DNA of 64,000 nucleotides from Streptomyces sp. CG1 (GTDB lineage: Bacteria > Actinomycetota > Actinomycetes > Streptomycetales > Streptomycetaceae): the NCBI RefSeq assembly GCF_041080625.1, contig NZ_CP163518.1, positions 9,603,501 through 9,667,500 on the forward strand. The letters run 5' to 3'. Both the position numbers and the translations under genes were made by a program. Every line of letters begins with the position of its first letter. Positions within the stretch are counted from its first letter, which is position 1. Positions 33,501 through 44,600 of this stretch are shown here, one piece after another. The notes under the pieces are model-generated. The model ran no database searches. It worked only from the letters and a program-made list of their open reading frames with translations, and was not told the DNA's origin.

Positions 33501-35545
33501 GGGGCGCCGCCCTCGGCGAGTCGCTGTTCCGGCTCGACTGGCAGGCCATGCCGCTCCCGGTGACTGACATGCCTTCCGCGCTCCGCTGTGCCGTCGTCGG
33601 CGAACCGAGCGAGGCCGGTCTGGCCGCCGGCCTGCGGTCGGGCGGCTGGGACGTGGCGAGGCATGCGGACCTGAAGAGCCTGGCCGAGGCCCACACCGGC
33701 CCGGACGGGGAGAGCGACGACGCGTCTCTTCCGGAGTGGGTCTTCCTCCCCGTGCCGGGCGCTCGCGCCACCGGTACCGGAGAGGGAGAGCGACTGCGGT
33801 CCACGGTCGCCGGGACGCTGGCGTGGGTGCAGGACTGGCTGGCGGACGACCGGTTCGCCGACGCGCGCCTGGTGATCGTCACCCAGGGCGCGGTGAACAC
33901 CGCACCGCTCACCAAGGACCCGGCCGAGCAGGCCGTGGGTGACGCGGCCGGGGCCGCCGTCTGGGGCCTGGTGCGCTCGGCGCAGGCGGAGCACCCCGAC
34001 CGGCTGCTCCTCCTCGACGCCGACGACCCGGCCGAGGCCGCGTCCGCACCTGTGGCCGCCGGCCTCGCCTCGGGAGAGCCGCAGCTGGCGGTACGCGCAG
34101 GACGCGTCCTGCTGCCCAGACTCGTCCGCGCCACGGAGACCGGACCGGCCGTGCGAAGCGACTCGTCCGTTGCCGGCGGACCGGCCGCGACCTGGGACCC
34201 GCGGGGCACGGTGCTGATCACCGGCGCGAGCGGCACTCTCGCCGGTCTCGTGGCCCGGCACCTCGTGGCCGAGCACGGGATACGGCACCTGCTGCTCCTC
34301 AGCCGCAGGGGCGCCGAGGCGGACGGGGCGGCGGAGCTGACGGCCCAACTCACCGAGGAGGGCGCCTGCGTGACATGGGCTGCCTGTGACGTGGCGGACC
34401 GGAACGCCCTCCGTACCGTGCTCGCGGGTATCCCCGCCGAACACCCGTTGAAGGGCCTGGTGCACGCGGCGGCCGTGCTGGACGACGGAGTCGTCACCTC
34501 GCTGACCCCGCAGCGGATCGGCGCCGTGCTGCGCCCGAAGGCGGAGGCAGCCGCCGTCCTCCACGAACTGACGGCCGATGCCGACCTCACCGCGTTCGTG
34601 CTCTTCTCCTCCGCGGCGGGCACACTGGGCGCCGCCGGGCAGGGCAACTACGCCGCCGCGAACGCGTTCCTCGACGCACTCGTGACCCGCCGCCGCGCCC
34701 AGGGCCTGCCCGGTCTGTCACTGGCCTGGGGGCTGTGGGAGCAGCGCAGCGCGCTGACCGGTGGCCTGGGCGAGGCGGACCAGCGGCGCATGGCCGGCAT
34801 CGGGCTCGGCGGACTGCCGACGGCCGACGGACTCGCGCTGTTCGACGCCTGCTGCACCGGCGAGGCCCCCGTGGTCGCCCCGATGCGGCTGGACGTGGCG
34901 GCCGTACGGGCGTCGCTCCGGGACAGCGGCGACGAAGTGCCGCACGTGCTAAGGGAGTTGGTGCAGGCGCTGCCCCGGCAGCGGCAGGCCGCGGAGTCCG
35001 CAGGGGCGACAGCGGCAGGTCTGCGGGAACGGCTGGCCGGTGCGCCGGCGGCGGAAGGCGAACGCATCGTGCTGGACGCCGTACGCCGCAATGTCGCGGC
35101 CGTACTCGGCCACGGCGGAATCGAATCAGTAGAACCGGCCCGCGCTTTCAAGGATTTCGGATTCGACTCCCTGACGGCCGTGGAACTGCGCAACCGGCTC
35201 AACGCGGTCACCGGACTGCGGCTGCCCGCCACTCTCGTATTCGACTATCCGACCCCGACGGCCCTGGCCGCTTTCCTGCATCAGGAGGTGGCCCCCCAGG
35301 GCACACCCGGCGGTGGCACCGGTGACGTGCCCGTGTCGGTGGGCCTCGACCGGCTCGAAGCCGGGCTGTCGGCCATGACCTTGGAGGAGATCGGCCGCAC
35401 CGACGTGATCGAACGGCTGCGGAACCTCCTCGCGACATACGGCGACGCACAGGAAGGAACGGAAAGCGCCGATCTCGTCGAGAAGCTCGAATCGGCGACG
35501 GACGGCGACCTCTTCAGGATGGTGGACGACCTCGGAATCAGCTGA
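24551..35545 (+). CDS. Type I modular PKS, two extension modules
   Basis: A 3664-residue protein starting at GTG 24551, with a purine-rich GAGGGGG about 10 nt upstream and 44 nt after the previous stop. The N-terminal docking coil is residues 1-32 ([21 protein letters not shown]). Module 5: KS 33, AT 560 (GHSQGE 648, YASH 751), DH 927 with [10 protein letters not shown] at 959, KR 1426, ACP 1740. Module 6: KS 1810, AT 2341 (GHSIGE 2428, HAFH 2529), DH 2696 with [10 protein letters not shown] at 2728, KR 3218, ACP 3536. The C-terminal docking tail is [21 protein letters not shown]. Both modules are complete KS-AT-DH-KR-ACP sets, so the protein should install two successive double bonds, the first carrying an alpha-methyl. 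KS cysteine and KR Tyr/Asn residues are all present. Confidence 0.96.
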   Translation: MSNEEKLVEYLKRVMADLRQTQRRLRDVEDKSQEPIAIVGMSCRFPGGVQSPEQLWELLADGGDAVGQFPDDRGWDLEALYDPDPDRAGTSYVKEGAFLSDAGDFDPAFFGVSPREALAMDPQQRLLLETSWEAMERAGVAPASLRGAKAGVFVGTNGQDYIEALRQAPKGVEGYLATSSAASVMSGRLSYTFGFEGPAVTVDTACSSSLVALHLAVQSLRQGECAVAFAGGVTVMTTPGLFVEFSRQRGLAPDGRCKAFAAGADGTGWGEGVGMLLLERLSDAQRNGHPVLAVIRGSAVNQDGSSSGLTVPNGISQQRVILQALANARLSSAEIDAVEAHGTGTTLGDPIEAQALLAAYGQDRPENRPLRLGSIKSNIGHTQAAAGVAGVMKMVLAMRHGLLPQTLHVDEPSPHVDWSAGAVELLTDAMPWPRSEEPRRAGVSAFGVSGTNAHVILEQAPVSVPDEEPSETVVPPVVVPWVLSGKSEAALRGQAERLATHVSHDASASDVGFSLVTGRSVFEHRAVVLDGLPGVEALAEGREVAGVVRGSAAGADGRAVFVFPGQGSQWLGMAAELLDFSPVFAERIAECAAALAPFVDWSLTDILRDTDDEAWLEQVDVVQPVLWAVMVSLAEVWRSYGVEPAAVIGHSQGEIAAACVAGALSIEDAAKVVALRSKAIRALSGRGGMVSVSLGVEDVEERLSAWGGRLSVAAVNGPSVVVVSGDADALDELLERCEADGVRARRIAVDYASHCAHVEEIEDVLLRELADITPRTGSVPFYSTVTAEVLDTTVLDAGYWYRNLRQTVRFADTVRALLDDGFRLFIESSAHPVLTMGVEQTAETHVNAPVTTVGSLRRDEGGLKRLLTSAAEAFVGGAAVDWAGLFEGTGSQRVELPTYAFQHQHYWLKSPASRGGDVTAVGLGAADHPLLGAVVSLADANGCVLTGRLSLAAQPWLADHLVLGRVVVPGTAFVELALRAADAAGCRTLEELTLQAPLVLSESGAVQVQVVVGGTDDPGRRDVGVYSRVEGDDEESWVCHARGVLAMAGVEVGSADDQLTVWPPAGSVSVRVDDLYERLAGLGLDYGPVFRGVRAAWRQGEDVFAEVALPEEQRAEAERFGIHPALLDAALHVTGVGHLGGPDAGDEAETGSARLPFAWSGVALHATGASTLRVRLSRTGADGVSLLVADATGAPVASVGSLVGRPVSPALLDSAARSSLDSLFAVRWEAVPGVATVAAADDWAVLGTESSCPDALRASAGRLAPTLAELSSAGEGTFPQVVLLPFLSTADRAADVAADDIAAATRERTHRALHAVQEWLGSTAAATSKLVFVTRGAMATTADEDVTDPAVAAVWGLVRSAQTEHPDRFHLVDVDTWDAAADAACATLGADESQIAVRAGEFRAPRLVRASEPTAAGETWAWGPEGSVLITGASGVLGGLIARHLAAEHGVRHLVLVSRRGRDAAGAAELDAELAALGAQALFEACDVTDREALAGVLARIPEDTPLRGVVHAAGVLDDGVVDALTPERVDTVLRPKADAALLLHELTRDLDLSAFVLFSSAAASFGAAGQANYAAANAFLDALAAHRRAHGLPAVSLAWGFWAERSEMTGHLADTDLARMARGGVVPLSSQEGLALFDAATAADEALLVPVRLAGSLLRGGDGPVLPLLRRLVRTPARRTAAASVTPAGTPDGLAGDLAGMPEAEREQTVVDLVRTHVGAVLGYAPGDEVASDRAFRDLGFDSLTAVELRNRLNAATGLRLPATLVFDYPTPAGLARHVLDELTAADVLGAGAQQPVRTTSRTATAADEPIAIVAMSCRYPGGVRTPEDLWALLTRGDDAMAAFPDDRGWDLETLYHPDPDHKGTAYAREGGFLYDAGEFDPAFFGISPREALAMDPQQRLLLETSWEALERAGIDPASVRGSQTGVFAGIMHHDYGSITSVPDGIEGYIGNGTAGSIASGRISYTFGFEGPAVTVDTACSSSLVALHLAVQSLRQGECSLALAGGVTVMATPALFVEFSRQRGLAPDGRCKAFAAGADGTGFSEGAGMLLLERLSDAERNGHQVLAVVRGSAVNQDGASNGLTAPNGPSQQRVIRAALASAGLSADQVDAVEAHGTGTKLGDPIEAQALLATYGQDRPEDQPLRLGSIKSNIGHTQAAAGVAGIMKMVLAMEHGVLPQTLHVDAPSPHVDWSAGAVELLTEAVEWPETGRPRRAGVSSFGASGTNAHVVLEHVPTPDTATDDRHESSPPVVVPWVVSGKSEAALRGQAGRLAGHVRDRAELAPVDVASSLVSGRSVFEYRAVVLAGGLEGFGAGLSAVASGEPVAGVVQGQVVPGKLAVLFSGQGSQRAGMGRELYEAFPVFAEAFDEVCAEFDALLGRSLREVVFEDGDALDATVFTQCGLFAVEVALYRLTSSWGVTPDLVVGHSIGEIAAAYVAGVWSLADACVLVAARGRLMQALPSGGVMVSVRVPEADVLPLLAGLDEVGVAAVNGPSSVVISGAEAAVVSVVEELERRGVKARRLRVSHAFHSPLMEPMLAEFRQTVQQLTYSAPRIPVVSNLTGVLADVCDPEYWVRHVREAVRFADGVEYLSAQGVTACLELGPDGVLSGMGQDCVPEMLFAPVLRRDRDESGSLLEALAQVYVQGQSVDWAALLTPARPRQVELPTYAFQRERYWLESVPVAGDVSSVGLGEADHPLLGAAVTLPDSDGCLFTGRVSARTQPWLVDHAVLGAVLVPGTAFVDLALHAGARFGCTRVDDLVLEAPLVLPEKGGVQLQVVVGGPDDGGRRPVSVYARQESGDPDQPWTRHAGAVLTTGSAETPGPVSDEPGVWPPAGAEALDIEGMYERFALGGLAYGPVFQGVRAAWRRGGEVFADIALPEERAAEAVGFGLHPALLDAALHTAGPGGLVDQGEEDQERVRLPFVWNGVSLYATGADRVRVRLASAGTDGVSVVVADESGRLVASVDELVTRPVTAEQIDTARGAALGESLFRLDWQAMPLPVTDMPSALRCAVVGEPSEAGLAAGLRSGGWDVARHADLKSLAEAHTGPDGESDDASLPEWVFLPVPGARATGTGEGERLRSTVAGTLAWVQDWLADDRFADARLVIVTQGAVNTAPLTKDPAEQAVGDAAGAAVWGLVRSAQAEHPDRLLLLDADDPAEAASAPVAAGLASGEPQLAVRAGRVLLPRLVRATETGPAVRSDSSVAGGPAATWDPRGTVLITGASGTLAGLVARHLVAEHGIRHLLLLSRRGAEADGAAELTAQLTEEGACVTWAACDVADRNALRTVLAGIPAEHPLKGLVHAAAVLDDGVVTSLTPQRIGAVLRPKAEAAAVLHELTADADLTAFVLFSSAAGTLGAAGQGNYAAANAFLDALVTRRRAQGLPGLSLAWGLWEQRSALTGGLGEADQRRMAGIGLGGLPTADGLALFDACCTGEAPVVAPMRLDVAAVRASLRDSGDEVPHVLRELVQALPRQRQAAESAGATAAGLRERLAGAPAAEGERIVLDAVRRNVAAVLGHGGIESVEPARAFKDFGFDSLTAVELRNRLNAVTGLRLPATLVFDYPTPTALAAFLHQEVAPQGTPGGGTGDVPVSVGLDRLEAGLSAMTLEEIGRTDVIERLRNLLATYGDAQEGTESADLVEKLESATDGDLFRMVDDLGIS
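24650..29890 (+). other. PKS module 5: KS-AT(mM)-DH-KR(B)-ACP
   Basis: AT YASH indicates methylmalonyl; DH motifs [10 protein letters not shown] and [11 protein letters not shown] are intact; KR has LDD. Prediction: adds C9-C10 (10-methyl) and forms C10=C11. Confidence 0.87.
29980..35275 (+). other. PKS module 6: KS-AT(malonyl)-DH-KR(B)-ACP
   Basis: AT GHSIGE/HAFH indicates malonyl; DH motifs [10 protein letters not shown] and [11 protein letters not shown] are intact; KR has LDD. Prediction: adds C7-C8 and forms C8=C9, conjugated with the module 5 alkene. The AT region 31400-32584 repeats module 4 AT DNA (21144-22328). Confidence 0.87.
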
Positions 35546-35641
35546 ACCGACCGTCCTGACGTACGAGCGACCACCCTCGGTCGAAGTCGACCTCTTTCCG
35601 CCGACTGCCTTGTGGCCGACTGCTTTTGATGGGAAAGCACG

Positions 35642-38600
35642 ATGAGTAACGAAGACAAGCTCCGGGATTACCTCAAGCGGGTCATTGCCGAACTGCACCA
35701 GACGCGGCAACGCCTGCAGGAGGCGGAGACCGCGGACCACGAGCCGATCGCCATCGTGGCGATGAGCTGCCGCTACCCGGGCGGCGTACGCTCCCCGGAG
35801 GAACTGTGGCAGCTGGTGTCCGCCGGCGCCGAGGCCGTTTCGGGCTTTCCCGAGGACCGCGGCTGGGACGTGGAGGGGCTCTACGACCCGGACCCGAACG
35901 CCGTCGGCAGGAGTTACGCGCGCGAAGGCGGCTTCCTGCATGCGGCGGGCGACTTCGACCCCGCGTTCTTCGGCATCTCGCCCCGCGAGGCCCTGGCCAT
36001 GGACCCCCAGCAGCGGCTGCTGCTGGAGACCAGCTGGGAGGCCTTCGAACGCGCGGGCATCGATCCGGCCTCGGTACGCGGCACCCGCACCGGTGTCTTC
36101 ACCGGTGTCATGTATCACGACTACGGCGCCGGCCTCGACGCCGTGCCCGCCGGCCTCGAGGGCTACCTCGGCAACGGCACCGCCGGCAGCATCGCCTCCG
36201 GCCGGGTGTCCTACACACTCGGCCTGGAAGGCCCGGCTGTCACCATCGACACGGCCTGCTCGTCGTCCCTGGTCGCCCTGCACTGGGCCGCCCAGGCCCT
36301 CCGCCGGCGCGAGTGCACGCTCGCGCTGGCCGGTGGCGTCACGGTGATGTCCACTCCCGGCACCTTCGTGGAGTTCAGCCGTCAGCGCGGCCTCGCCCCC
36401 GACGGCCGCTGCAAGCCGTTCGCCGCGGGCGCGGACGGCACCGGCTGGGGCGAGGGCGTCGGCATGCTCCTGCTGGAGCGCCTGTCCGACGCACGCCGCA
36501 ACGGCCACCCCGTGCTCGCCGTCGTCCGGGGCTCCGCCCTCAACCAGGACGGCGCGAGCAACGGTCTGACGGCGCCGAACGGGCCCTCCCAGCAGCGGGT
36601 GATCCGGGCGGCTCTCGCGGACGCGAGGCTCTCCGCCAAGCAGGTCGACGTGGTGGAGGCGCACGGCACGGGCACGACCCTGGGTGACCCGATCGAGGCG
36701 CAGGCGCTGCTGGCGACCTACGGCCAGGACCGGCCGGAGGAGCAGCCCCTGCGCCTGGGCTCCATCAAGTCCAACATCGGGCACACCCAGGCCGCGGCCG
36801 GCGTCGCCGGGATCATCAAGATGGTGCAGGCGATGCGGCACGGGCTGCTGCCGCAGACGCTGCACGTGGACGAGCCGTCGCCGCACGTCGACTGGTCCGC
36901 GGGCGCGGTCGAGCTGCTCACCGAGGCCACCCCGTGGCCGCAGGCCGAGGAACCCCGCCGGGCCGGTGTATCGTCCTTCGGCATCAGCGGCACCAACGCC
37001 CACATCATCCTCGAAGAGGCTCCCGCCGAGGCTCCGGAGGACGAGCCGACCGCGGCCGTCGTGCCACCGGCGGTGGTGCCGTGGATGCTGTCGGGCAAGT
37101 CCGAGGCCGCGCTGCGGGCCCAGGCGGCAGAGCTGGCCGCCCATGTTGCCGAGCTGTCACCCGTGGACGTCGGCTTCTCGCTGGCCACGACGCGGTCGGT
37201 GTTCGAGCAGCGGGCCGTGGTCCTGGATGGTCTGCCTGGGTTGGAGGCTCTTGCCGAGGGCCGTGAGGTTGCGGGTGTGGTGCGGGGGAGTGCGGCCGGT
37301 GCGGATGGCCGTGCGGTGTTCGTGTTCCCTGGTCAGGGTTCGCAGTGGCTGGGTATGGCGGCCGAACTGCTGGGGTCCTCGCCGGTGTTCGCGGAGCGGA
37401 TCGGTGAGTGCGGGGCGGCTCTGGCGCCGTTCGTGGACTGGTCGCTGACGGACATCCTCCGCGACACCGACAATGAGGCTTGGCTGGAGCAGGTCGACGT
37501 CGTGCAGCCTGTGTTGTGGGCGGTGATGGTGTCCTTGGCCGAGGTCTGGCGCTCGTACGGTGTGGAGCCGGCTGCCGTGATCGGTCACTCGCAGGGTGAG
37601 ATCGCGGCTGCCGCTGTGGCCGGTGCGCTGTCGTTGCAGGATGCGGCGAAGGTGGTGGCGCTGCGCAGCAAGGCCATTCGTGCGCTGTCGGGGCGTGGTG
37701 GCATGGTCTCCGTCTCCCTTGACGTCGAGACCGTCGAGGAGCGTCTGATCGCGTGGAACGGCCGTCTGGCCGTGGCGGCGGTCAACGGCCCGGCTGTGGT
37801 GGTCGTTTCGGGTGACGCGGACGCGCTGAACGAACTCCTCGAACGCTGTGAGGCGGACGGGGTGAGGGCTCGTCGTATCGCTGTGGACTATGCGTCGCAC
37901 TGCGCGCATGTGGAGGAGATCGAGGATGTCCTCCTGCGTGAGCTGGCGGGCATCGTCCCACAGGCGGCGCGTGTTCCCTTCTATTCCACGGTGACCGCCG
38001 AGGTTCTGGACACCACCGGTCTGGACGCGGGCTACTGGTACCGCAACCTGCGTCAGACGGTCCGCTTCGCCGACACCGTCCGTGCTCTGCTGGATGACGG
38101 TTTCCGGCTGTTCGTCGAGTCCAGCGCGCACCCGGTGCTGACCATGGGCGTCGAGCAGACCGCCGAGGCGCACACCGACGCCTCGGTCACGGCGGTCGGT
38201 TCGCTGCGCCGCGACGAGGGTGGGCTGCTCCGTTTCCTCACCTCGGCCGCCGAAGCGTTCGTCGGTGGCGCGTCCGTCGACTGGGCCGGCCTCTTCGAGG
38301 GCGCCCGGCGCGTCGACCTGCCCACCTACGCCTTCCAGCGCGAGCGCTACTGGCTGGAGACCACCGGCCTGGTGGTGAGCCAGAACGCCGCCGCCGGTCT
38401 GGGGCTCGGGTCCGCCGATCACCCGCTCCTGGGCGCGGTCGTGGCGCTGGCCGACGCGGAAGGTTTCCTGCTGACGGGCCGGCTGTCCGTGCGTACGCAC
38501 CCGTGGCTGGCCGATCACGCGGTCGCCGAGACGACGCTGCTGCCGGGTACGGCGTTCGTGGAGCTGGCGCTGCGCGCCGGGGATGCGGTCGGCTGCGACC

Positions 38601-41600
38601 GGCTGGAGGAACTTACCCTGGAAGCGCCGCTGGTGCTGCCGGACGACGGCGCCGTACAGGTGCAGTTGACGGTCGGCGGCCCGGACGTGGCGGGGCGGCG
38701 GCCGGTGGCGGTGTACTCGCGGCCGGAGGATGCCCCCGAGGGATCCTGGACACGGCACGCCACGGGCGCGCTGACGGACGGCCGGGCTGGTGACGGCGAC
38801 GAGGCCCCGTTCGACGCCGAGTTGGCCGAGTGGCCGCCGGCCGGCGCGGAGCCGGTCGCGGTGGACGACCTGTACGAGCGGCTCGCAGCCACGGGGTTGC
38901 AGTACGGTGCCGCCTTCCAGGGCGTACGGGTGGCCTGGCGGCGCGGCGACGAGGTGTTCGCCGAAGTCGCCCTCGCCGAGGAGCAGCGCGCCGACGCGGG
39001 CCGTTTCGGCCTGCACCCCGCTCTGCTGGACTCCGCCCTGCACGCCATGGCGTTGGGACCGGACGACCCGGAGGGGAACGCCGGTGAGCGGCGTGCCGGG
39101 CTTCCGTTCGTCTGGGGCGGGGTGTCCCTGTTCGCCACGGGCGCGGACGCGCTGCGCGTTCGGCTCGCCCCGGCCGGGACGGACGCGGTGGCCGTGTTCG
39201 TCGCCGACACCACGGGCGCGCCGGTCGCGGCCGTGACGTCGCTGGTGACGCGTACCGTGTCACCGGAGCAGCTGGGGGCCGCGGCGCGGGTCACCGACGA
39301 GGCGCTGTTCCGCGTCGCGTGGCGCAAGATCGCGCAGCGCACCCCGGCGCAGTCCCCGTCGACCGTGCTCTGCCCGGACCTGGAGGAGCTGCGGGCCGCG
39401 GTGGCGGCGGGAACCGAGGCCATGCCGGACGTGGTGCTGGCCTCCTTCACGACGCGCACGGACGACGGCACCGGCTCGGGTGCCGGTGATCCGGCGGAGG
39501 TGCGGGACGCGACCTGCCGTGCCCTGGAGGCCTTGCAGGCGTGGCTGGCGGAGGAGCGGTTCGCCGGTTCGCGGTTGGTCGTGGTGACCCGGGGCGCGGT
39601 GTCCGCCGTGTCGGGTGAGGACGTGACGGATCTCGCGGCTGCGGCCGTGTGGGGCCTGGTGCGTTCGGCGCAGGCTGAGCACCCGGACCGGTTCGTGCTA
39701 CTGGACCTGGACGAGCAGGAGGTGTCCGGTGAGCTGCTGGACGCCGTGCTCGCGTCGGGCGAGCCGCAGATCGCCGTGCGTTCGGGCGAGCCGCTCGCCC
39801 CGCGCCTGGCGCGCGCCACGGCCGGGACCCTGACCGGAACCGGTTCTGATTCCGGTGCCGTGCCGGCCGACTCCTGGAACCCGGACGGCACCGTCCTGCT
39901 GACGGGCGCCACCGGCACGCTGGGCGCCCTCGTGGCGCGACACCTGGTCGCCGAGCACGGCGTACGGCATCTGCTGCTGATCTCCCGACGCGGCCGTACG
40001 GCACCGGGCGCGTCCGAACTGGCTGCGGAGCTCTGCGAGTTGGGTGCCTCGGTGACGGTCGCGGCCTGCGACGCCGCCGACCGGGCGGGGCTCGCGGAGC
40101 TGCTGCGGACCGTGCCCGCCGAGCACCCGCTGACCGCGGTCGTGCACGCGGCCGGCGTGCTGGACGACGGTGTCGTCGAGTCGCTGACGCCGCATCAGAT
40201 CGATGCGGTCCTGCGGCCCAAGGTGGACGCGGCCCTGCACCTTCACGAGCTGACCCGGGACCTGGAACTTGCCGCGTTCGTGCTCTTCTCCTCCGCCGCC
40301 GGGACGTTCGGCGGCGCCGGGCAGGGCAACTACGCGGCGGCGAACGCCTTCGTCGACGCCCTGGCCGCCCACCGGCGTGCCAACGGCCTGCCCGCGGTCT
40401 CGGTGGGCTGGGGTTTGTGGTCCGAACGCAGTGGAATGACCGGCCACTTGGCCGACACGGACGTACGACGCATGCACCGGGCCGGCATCGCCGCCCTCAC
40501 CTCGGACGAGGGCCTCGCCCTGTTCGATGCCACGGCGACCCTGGCGACCGACTCGGCCACGGCGGACGCCGTCCTGCTGCCCATACGCCTCGACCTGCCC
40601 GCACTGCGCGCCCAGGCCGCGTCCGGCGTCGTACCGACGCTGCTGCGTGACCTGCTGCGCATCCCCACCCGCCGTACGGTGGAGGCATCTGGCACCGGTA
40701 CCGGTACCTCGGCACTCTGGCAGCGCCTGGTGCGACTGCCGGAGGCCGAACAGGACGACGTCCTGCGGACGCTGGTGTGCGTCCATGTCGCCGCGGTCCT
40801 GGGCCACGCCGACGAGACCGCGGTGGACAGCGACCGCGCGTTCAAGGAACTGGGCTTCGACTCCCTGACGGCCGTGGAACTGCGCAACCGGCTGAACGCG
40901 GCCACCGGGCTGCGGCTGCCGGCCACGCTGGTCTTCGACTATCCCTCGCCGGCCGTGCTCGCCCGCCACCTGCTGGCGGAGGTGACGGCGGAACACGGCG
41001 GAGCCGCCGTCGGCGCGGCACAGCCCGCGCTCCCGGCCGCCCGGACGACGGCGGACGAGCCGATCGCCATCGTCGCGATGAGCTGCCGTTTCCCGGGTGA
41101 CGTCAGCACCCCGGAAGAACTGTGGCAGCTCCTTGAACCGGGTACGGACGCCATGTCTGCGTTCCCGGACGACCGCGGCTGGGACATCGACGAACTCTAC
41201 GAACCCGGCTCCGAGACCCCGGGGAAGATCTACGCCCGTGAGGGCGGCTTCCTGTACGACGCGGGCGATTTCGACCCGGCGTTCTTCGGGATCTCGCCGC
41301 GTGAGGCGCTGGCGATGGACCCGCAGCAGCGGCTGCTGCTGGAGACGTCGTGGGAGGCGCTGGAGCGGGCGGGTATCGACCCGGCGTCGGTGCGCGGCAG
41401 CCAGACGGGTGTGTTCGCCGGGATCATGCATCACGACTACGGCCTCCTTCAGGGCCCCGACGGCACTCCCGGCTCCCCCAGCCCCGGCAGCATCGCCTCG
41501 GGCCGTATCTCGTACACGTTCGGGTTCGAGGGTCCGGCGGTGACGGTGGACACGGCGTGTTCGTCGTCGCTGGTGGCGCTGCATCTGGCGGTGCAGTCGC

Positions 41601-44600
41601 TGCGGCAGGGCGAGTGCTCGCTGGCGCTTGCCGGTGGTGTGACGGTGATGGCGACTCCGGCGCTGTTCGTGGAGTTCAGCCGTCAGCGTGGGCTCGCGCC
41701 CGACGGCCGCTGCAAGGCGTTCGCGGCAGGGGCGGACGGCACCGGGTTTTCCGAGGGTGCGGGCATGCTGCTGCTGGAGCGGCTGTCGGACGCGGAGCGC
41801 AATGGTCACCAGGTGCTGGCGGTGGTGCGTGGTTCGGCCGTCAACCAGGACGGTGCGAGCAATGGTCTGACGGCGCCGAACGGTCCGTCGCAGCAGCGGG
41901 TGATCCGTGCCGCGCTAGCGAACGCCCGGGTGTCGGCTGCCGAGGTGGACGTGGTCGAGGCGCATGGGACGGGTACGAAGCTGGGTGACCCGATCGAGGC
42001 GCAGGCGCTGCTCGCCACGTACGGTCAGGACCGGCCCGAACATCAGCCGCTGTGGCTTGGCTCGATCAAGTCGAACATCGGGCACACGCAGGCCGCGGCC
42101 GGTGTGGCCGGTGTGATGAAGATGGTGCTGGCGATGCGGCACGGTGCCGTGCCTCGCACCTTGCACGTCGACGAGGCTTCGCCGCACGTGGACTGGAGTG
42201 CGGGCGACGTCGAACTGCTCACCGAGGCTGTCGCATGGCCGGAGACCGGTCGGCCCCGGCGGGCGGGTGTGTCGTCCTTCGGGATCAGCGGCACGAACGC
42301 GCACGTGATCCTTGAGCAGGCTCCGGTTACGGTGCCCGAGGAGGAGCCTTCGGAGAGCAGCGTCCCGCCGGTGGTGGTGCCGTGGGTGGTCTCGGCGAAG
42401 TCCGAGGCCGCGCTGCGGGCCCAGGCGGAGCGGCTGATGTCCTTCGTCGAGGACCGTCCGGAACTCGCGACTGCGGACGTGGCGACCTCGCTGGTGACGG
42501 GGCGGTCGGTGTTCGAGCAGCGGGCCGTGGTCCTGGACGGCCTCACTGGTCTGGGTGCTCTTGCCGAGGGCCGTGAGGTTGCGGGTGTGGTGCGGGGGAG
42601 TGCGGCCGGTGTAGATGGCCGTGCGGTGTTCGTGTTCCCTGGCCAGGGTTCGCAGTGGCTGGGCATGGCGGCTGAACTGCTCGCCATTTCCCCGGTGTTC
42701 GCGGAACGGATCAGCGAGTGCGCGGCGGCCTTGGCGCCGTTCGTGGACTGGTCGCTGACAGATATTCTCCGCGACACCGACGACGAGGCTTGGCTGGAGC
42801 AGGTCGACGTCGTGCAGCCTGTGTTGTGGGCGGTGATGGTCTCGCTGGCCGAGGTCTGGCGCTCGTACGGTGTGGAGCCGGCCGCGGTGATCGGTCACTC
42901 GCAGGGTGAGATCGCGGCTGCCGCTGTGGCCGGTGCGCTGTCGTTGCAGGATGCGGCGAAGGTGGTGGCGCTGCGCAGCAAGGCCATTCGTGCGCTGTCG
43001 GGGCGTGGTGGCATGGTGTCGGTCTCGCTCGGTGTCGAGGCCGTGCAGGAGCGGCTCGCCGCCTGGAACGGGCGTCTGTCGGTTGCGGCGGTCAACGGCC
43101 CCTCCGTGGTTGTCGTTTCCGGTGACGCGGGCGCCCTGGACGAGCTGCTGGCCGCTTGTGAGGCGGACGGTGTTCGGGCTCGTCGTATCGCTGTGGACTA
43201 TGCGTCGCACTGCGCGCATGTGGAGGAGATCGAGGATGTCCTCCTGCGTGAGTTGGCGGACATCGCCCCCCGGACGGGTTCGGTGCCGTTCTACTCGACG
43301 GTGTCCGCCGAGGTCGTGGACACGACTGTTCTGGATGCGGGCTACTGGTACCGCAACCTGCGTCAGACAGTCCGGTTCGCCGACACCGTCCGCGCCCTGC
43401 TGGATGACGGTTTCCGGCTGTTCGTCGAGTCCAGCGCGCACCCGGTGCTGACCATGGGCGTCGAGCAGACCGCCGAAGCACACATCAACTCCCCTGTCAC
43501 GGCGGTCGGTTCGCTGCGTCGTGACGAGGGCGGCTTGAAGCGGTTGCTCACCTCCGCTGCCGAGGCGTTCGTCGGTGGCGCGTCCGTCGACTGGGCCGGG
43601 CTCTTCGAGGGCACCGGTGGCCGGCGCGTCGAGCTGCCGACGTACGCCTTCCAGCGCCAGCGCTACTGGCTGGAGGCGCTGCCCGCCGTGGCGGGTGATG
43701 TGGCCGCGGCCGGCCTGTCTTCCGCAGAACACCCCTTGCTGGGGGCGGTCGTGGCCCTGGCGGATGCGGAGCGGTTCCTTCTCACGGGCCGCCTGTCGCT
43801 GCGTACGCACCCGTGGCTGGCCGACCACGCCGTGGGGGATGTGACGTTGCTGCCGGGGACGGCGTTCGTGGAGCTGGCGCTGCGCGCCGGGGACGGGGTC
43901 GGCTGTGACCGGCTGGAGGAACTGACGCTGGAGGCGCCGCTGGTGCTGCCCGACAACGGGGCGGTACAGGTGCAGCTGGTCGTGGAAGGCCCGCAGCAGG
44001 GCGGGCACCGGCGGCTGAGCGTGTACTCCCGTCGTGACGACGGTTCCGACGAATCGTGGACGCGACATGCGTCCGGCGTGCTGTCCTCTGCGGCCGGGAC
44101 GAGCGAGTCGGCCACTGCGGTTGATCTGGGGGTGTGGCCGCCGGCCGATGCGGAGCCGGTCGCGGTGGAGCATCTGTACGAGCGGCTGGCGGTCGCGGGG
44201 TTGCAGTACGGTGCCGCCTTCCAGGGTGTGCGCGCCGTGTGGCGGCGCGGTGACGAGATGTTCGCCGAGGTCGCGCTCGCTGAGGAGCAGCGTGCCGAGG
44301 CGGGTCGTTTCGGGCTGCACCCGGCCCTGCTGGACTCCGCCCTGCATCCGGCCCTGCTGGACTCCGCCCTGCATCCGGTGGCGTCGGGATCGAACGACCT
44401 GGAGCAGAGCGCCGGTGAGCGGCGTGCCGGGCTCCCCTTCGTGTGGGGCGGGGTGTCCTTGTTCGCCACGGGCGCGGACGCGCTGCGCGTGCGGCTCGTT
44501 CCGGCCGGGCCGGACGCGGTGTCCTTGTTCGCCGCGGACACCACCGGAGCACCGGTCGCGGAGGTCACGTCCCTGGTCACGCGTTCCGTCTCCCCGGAGC

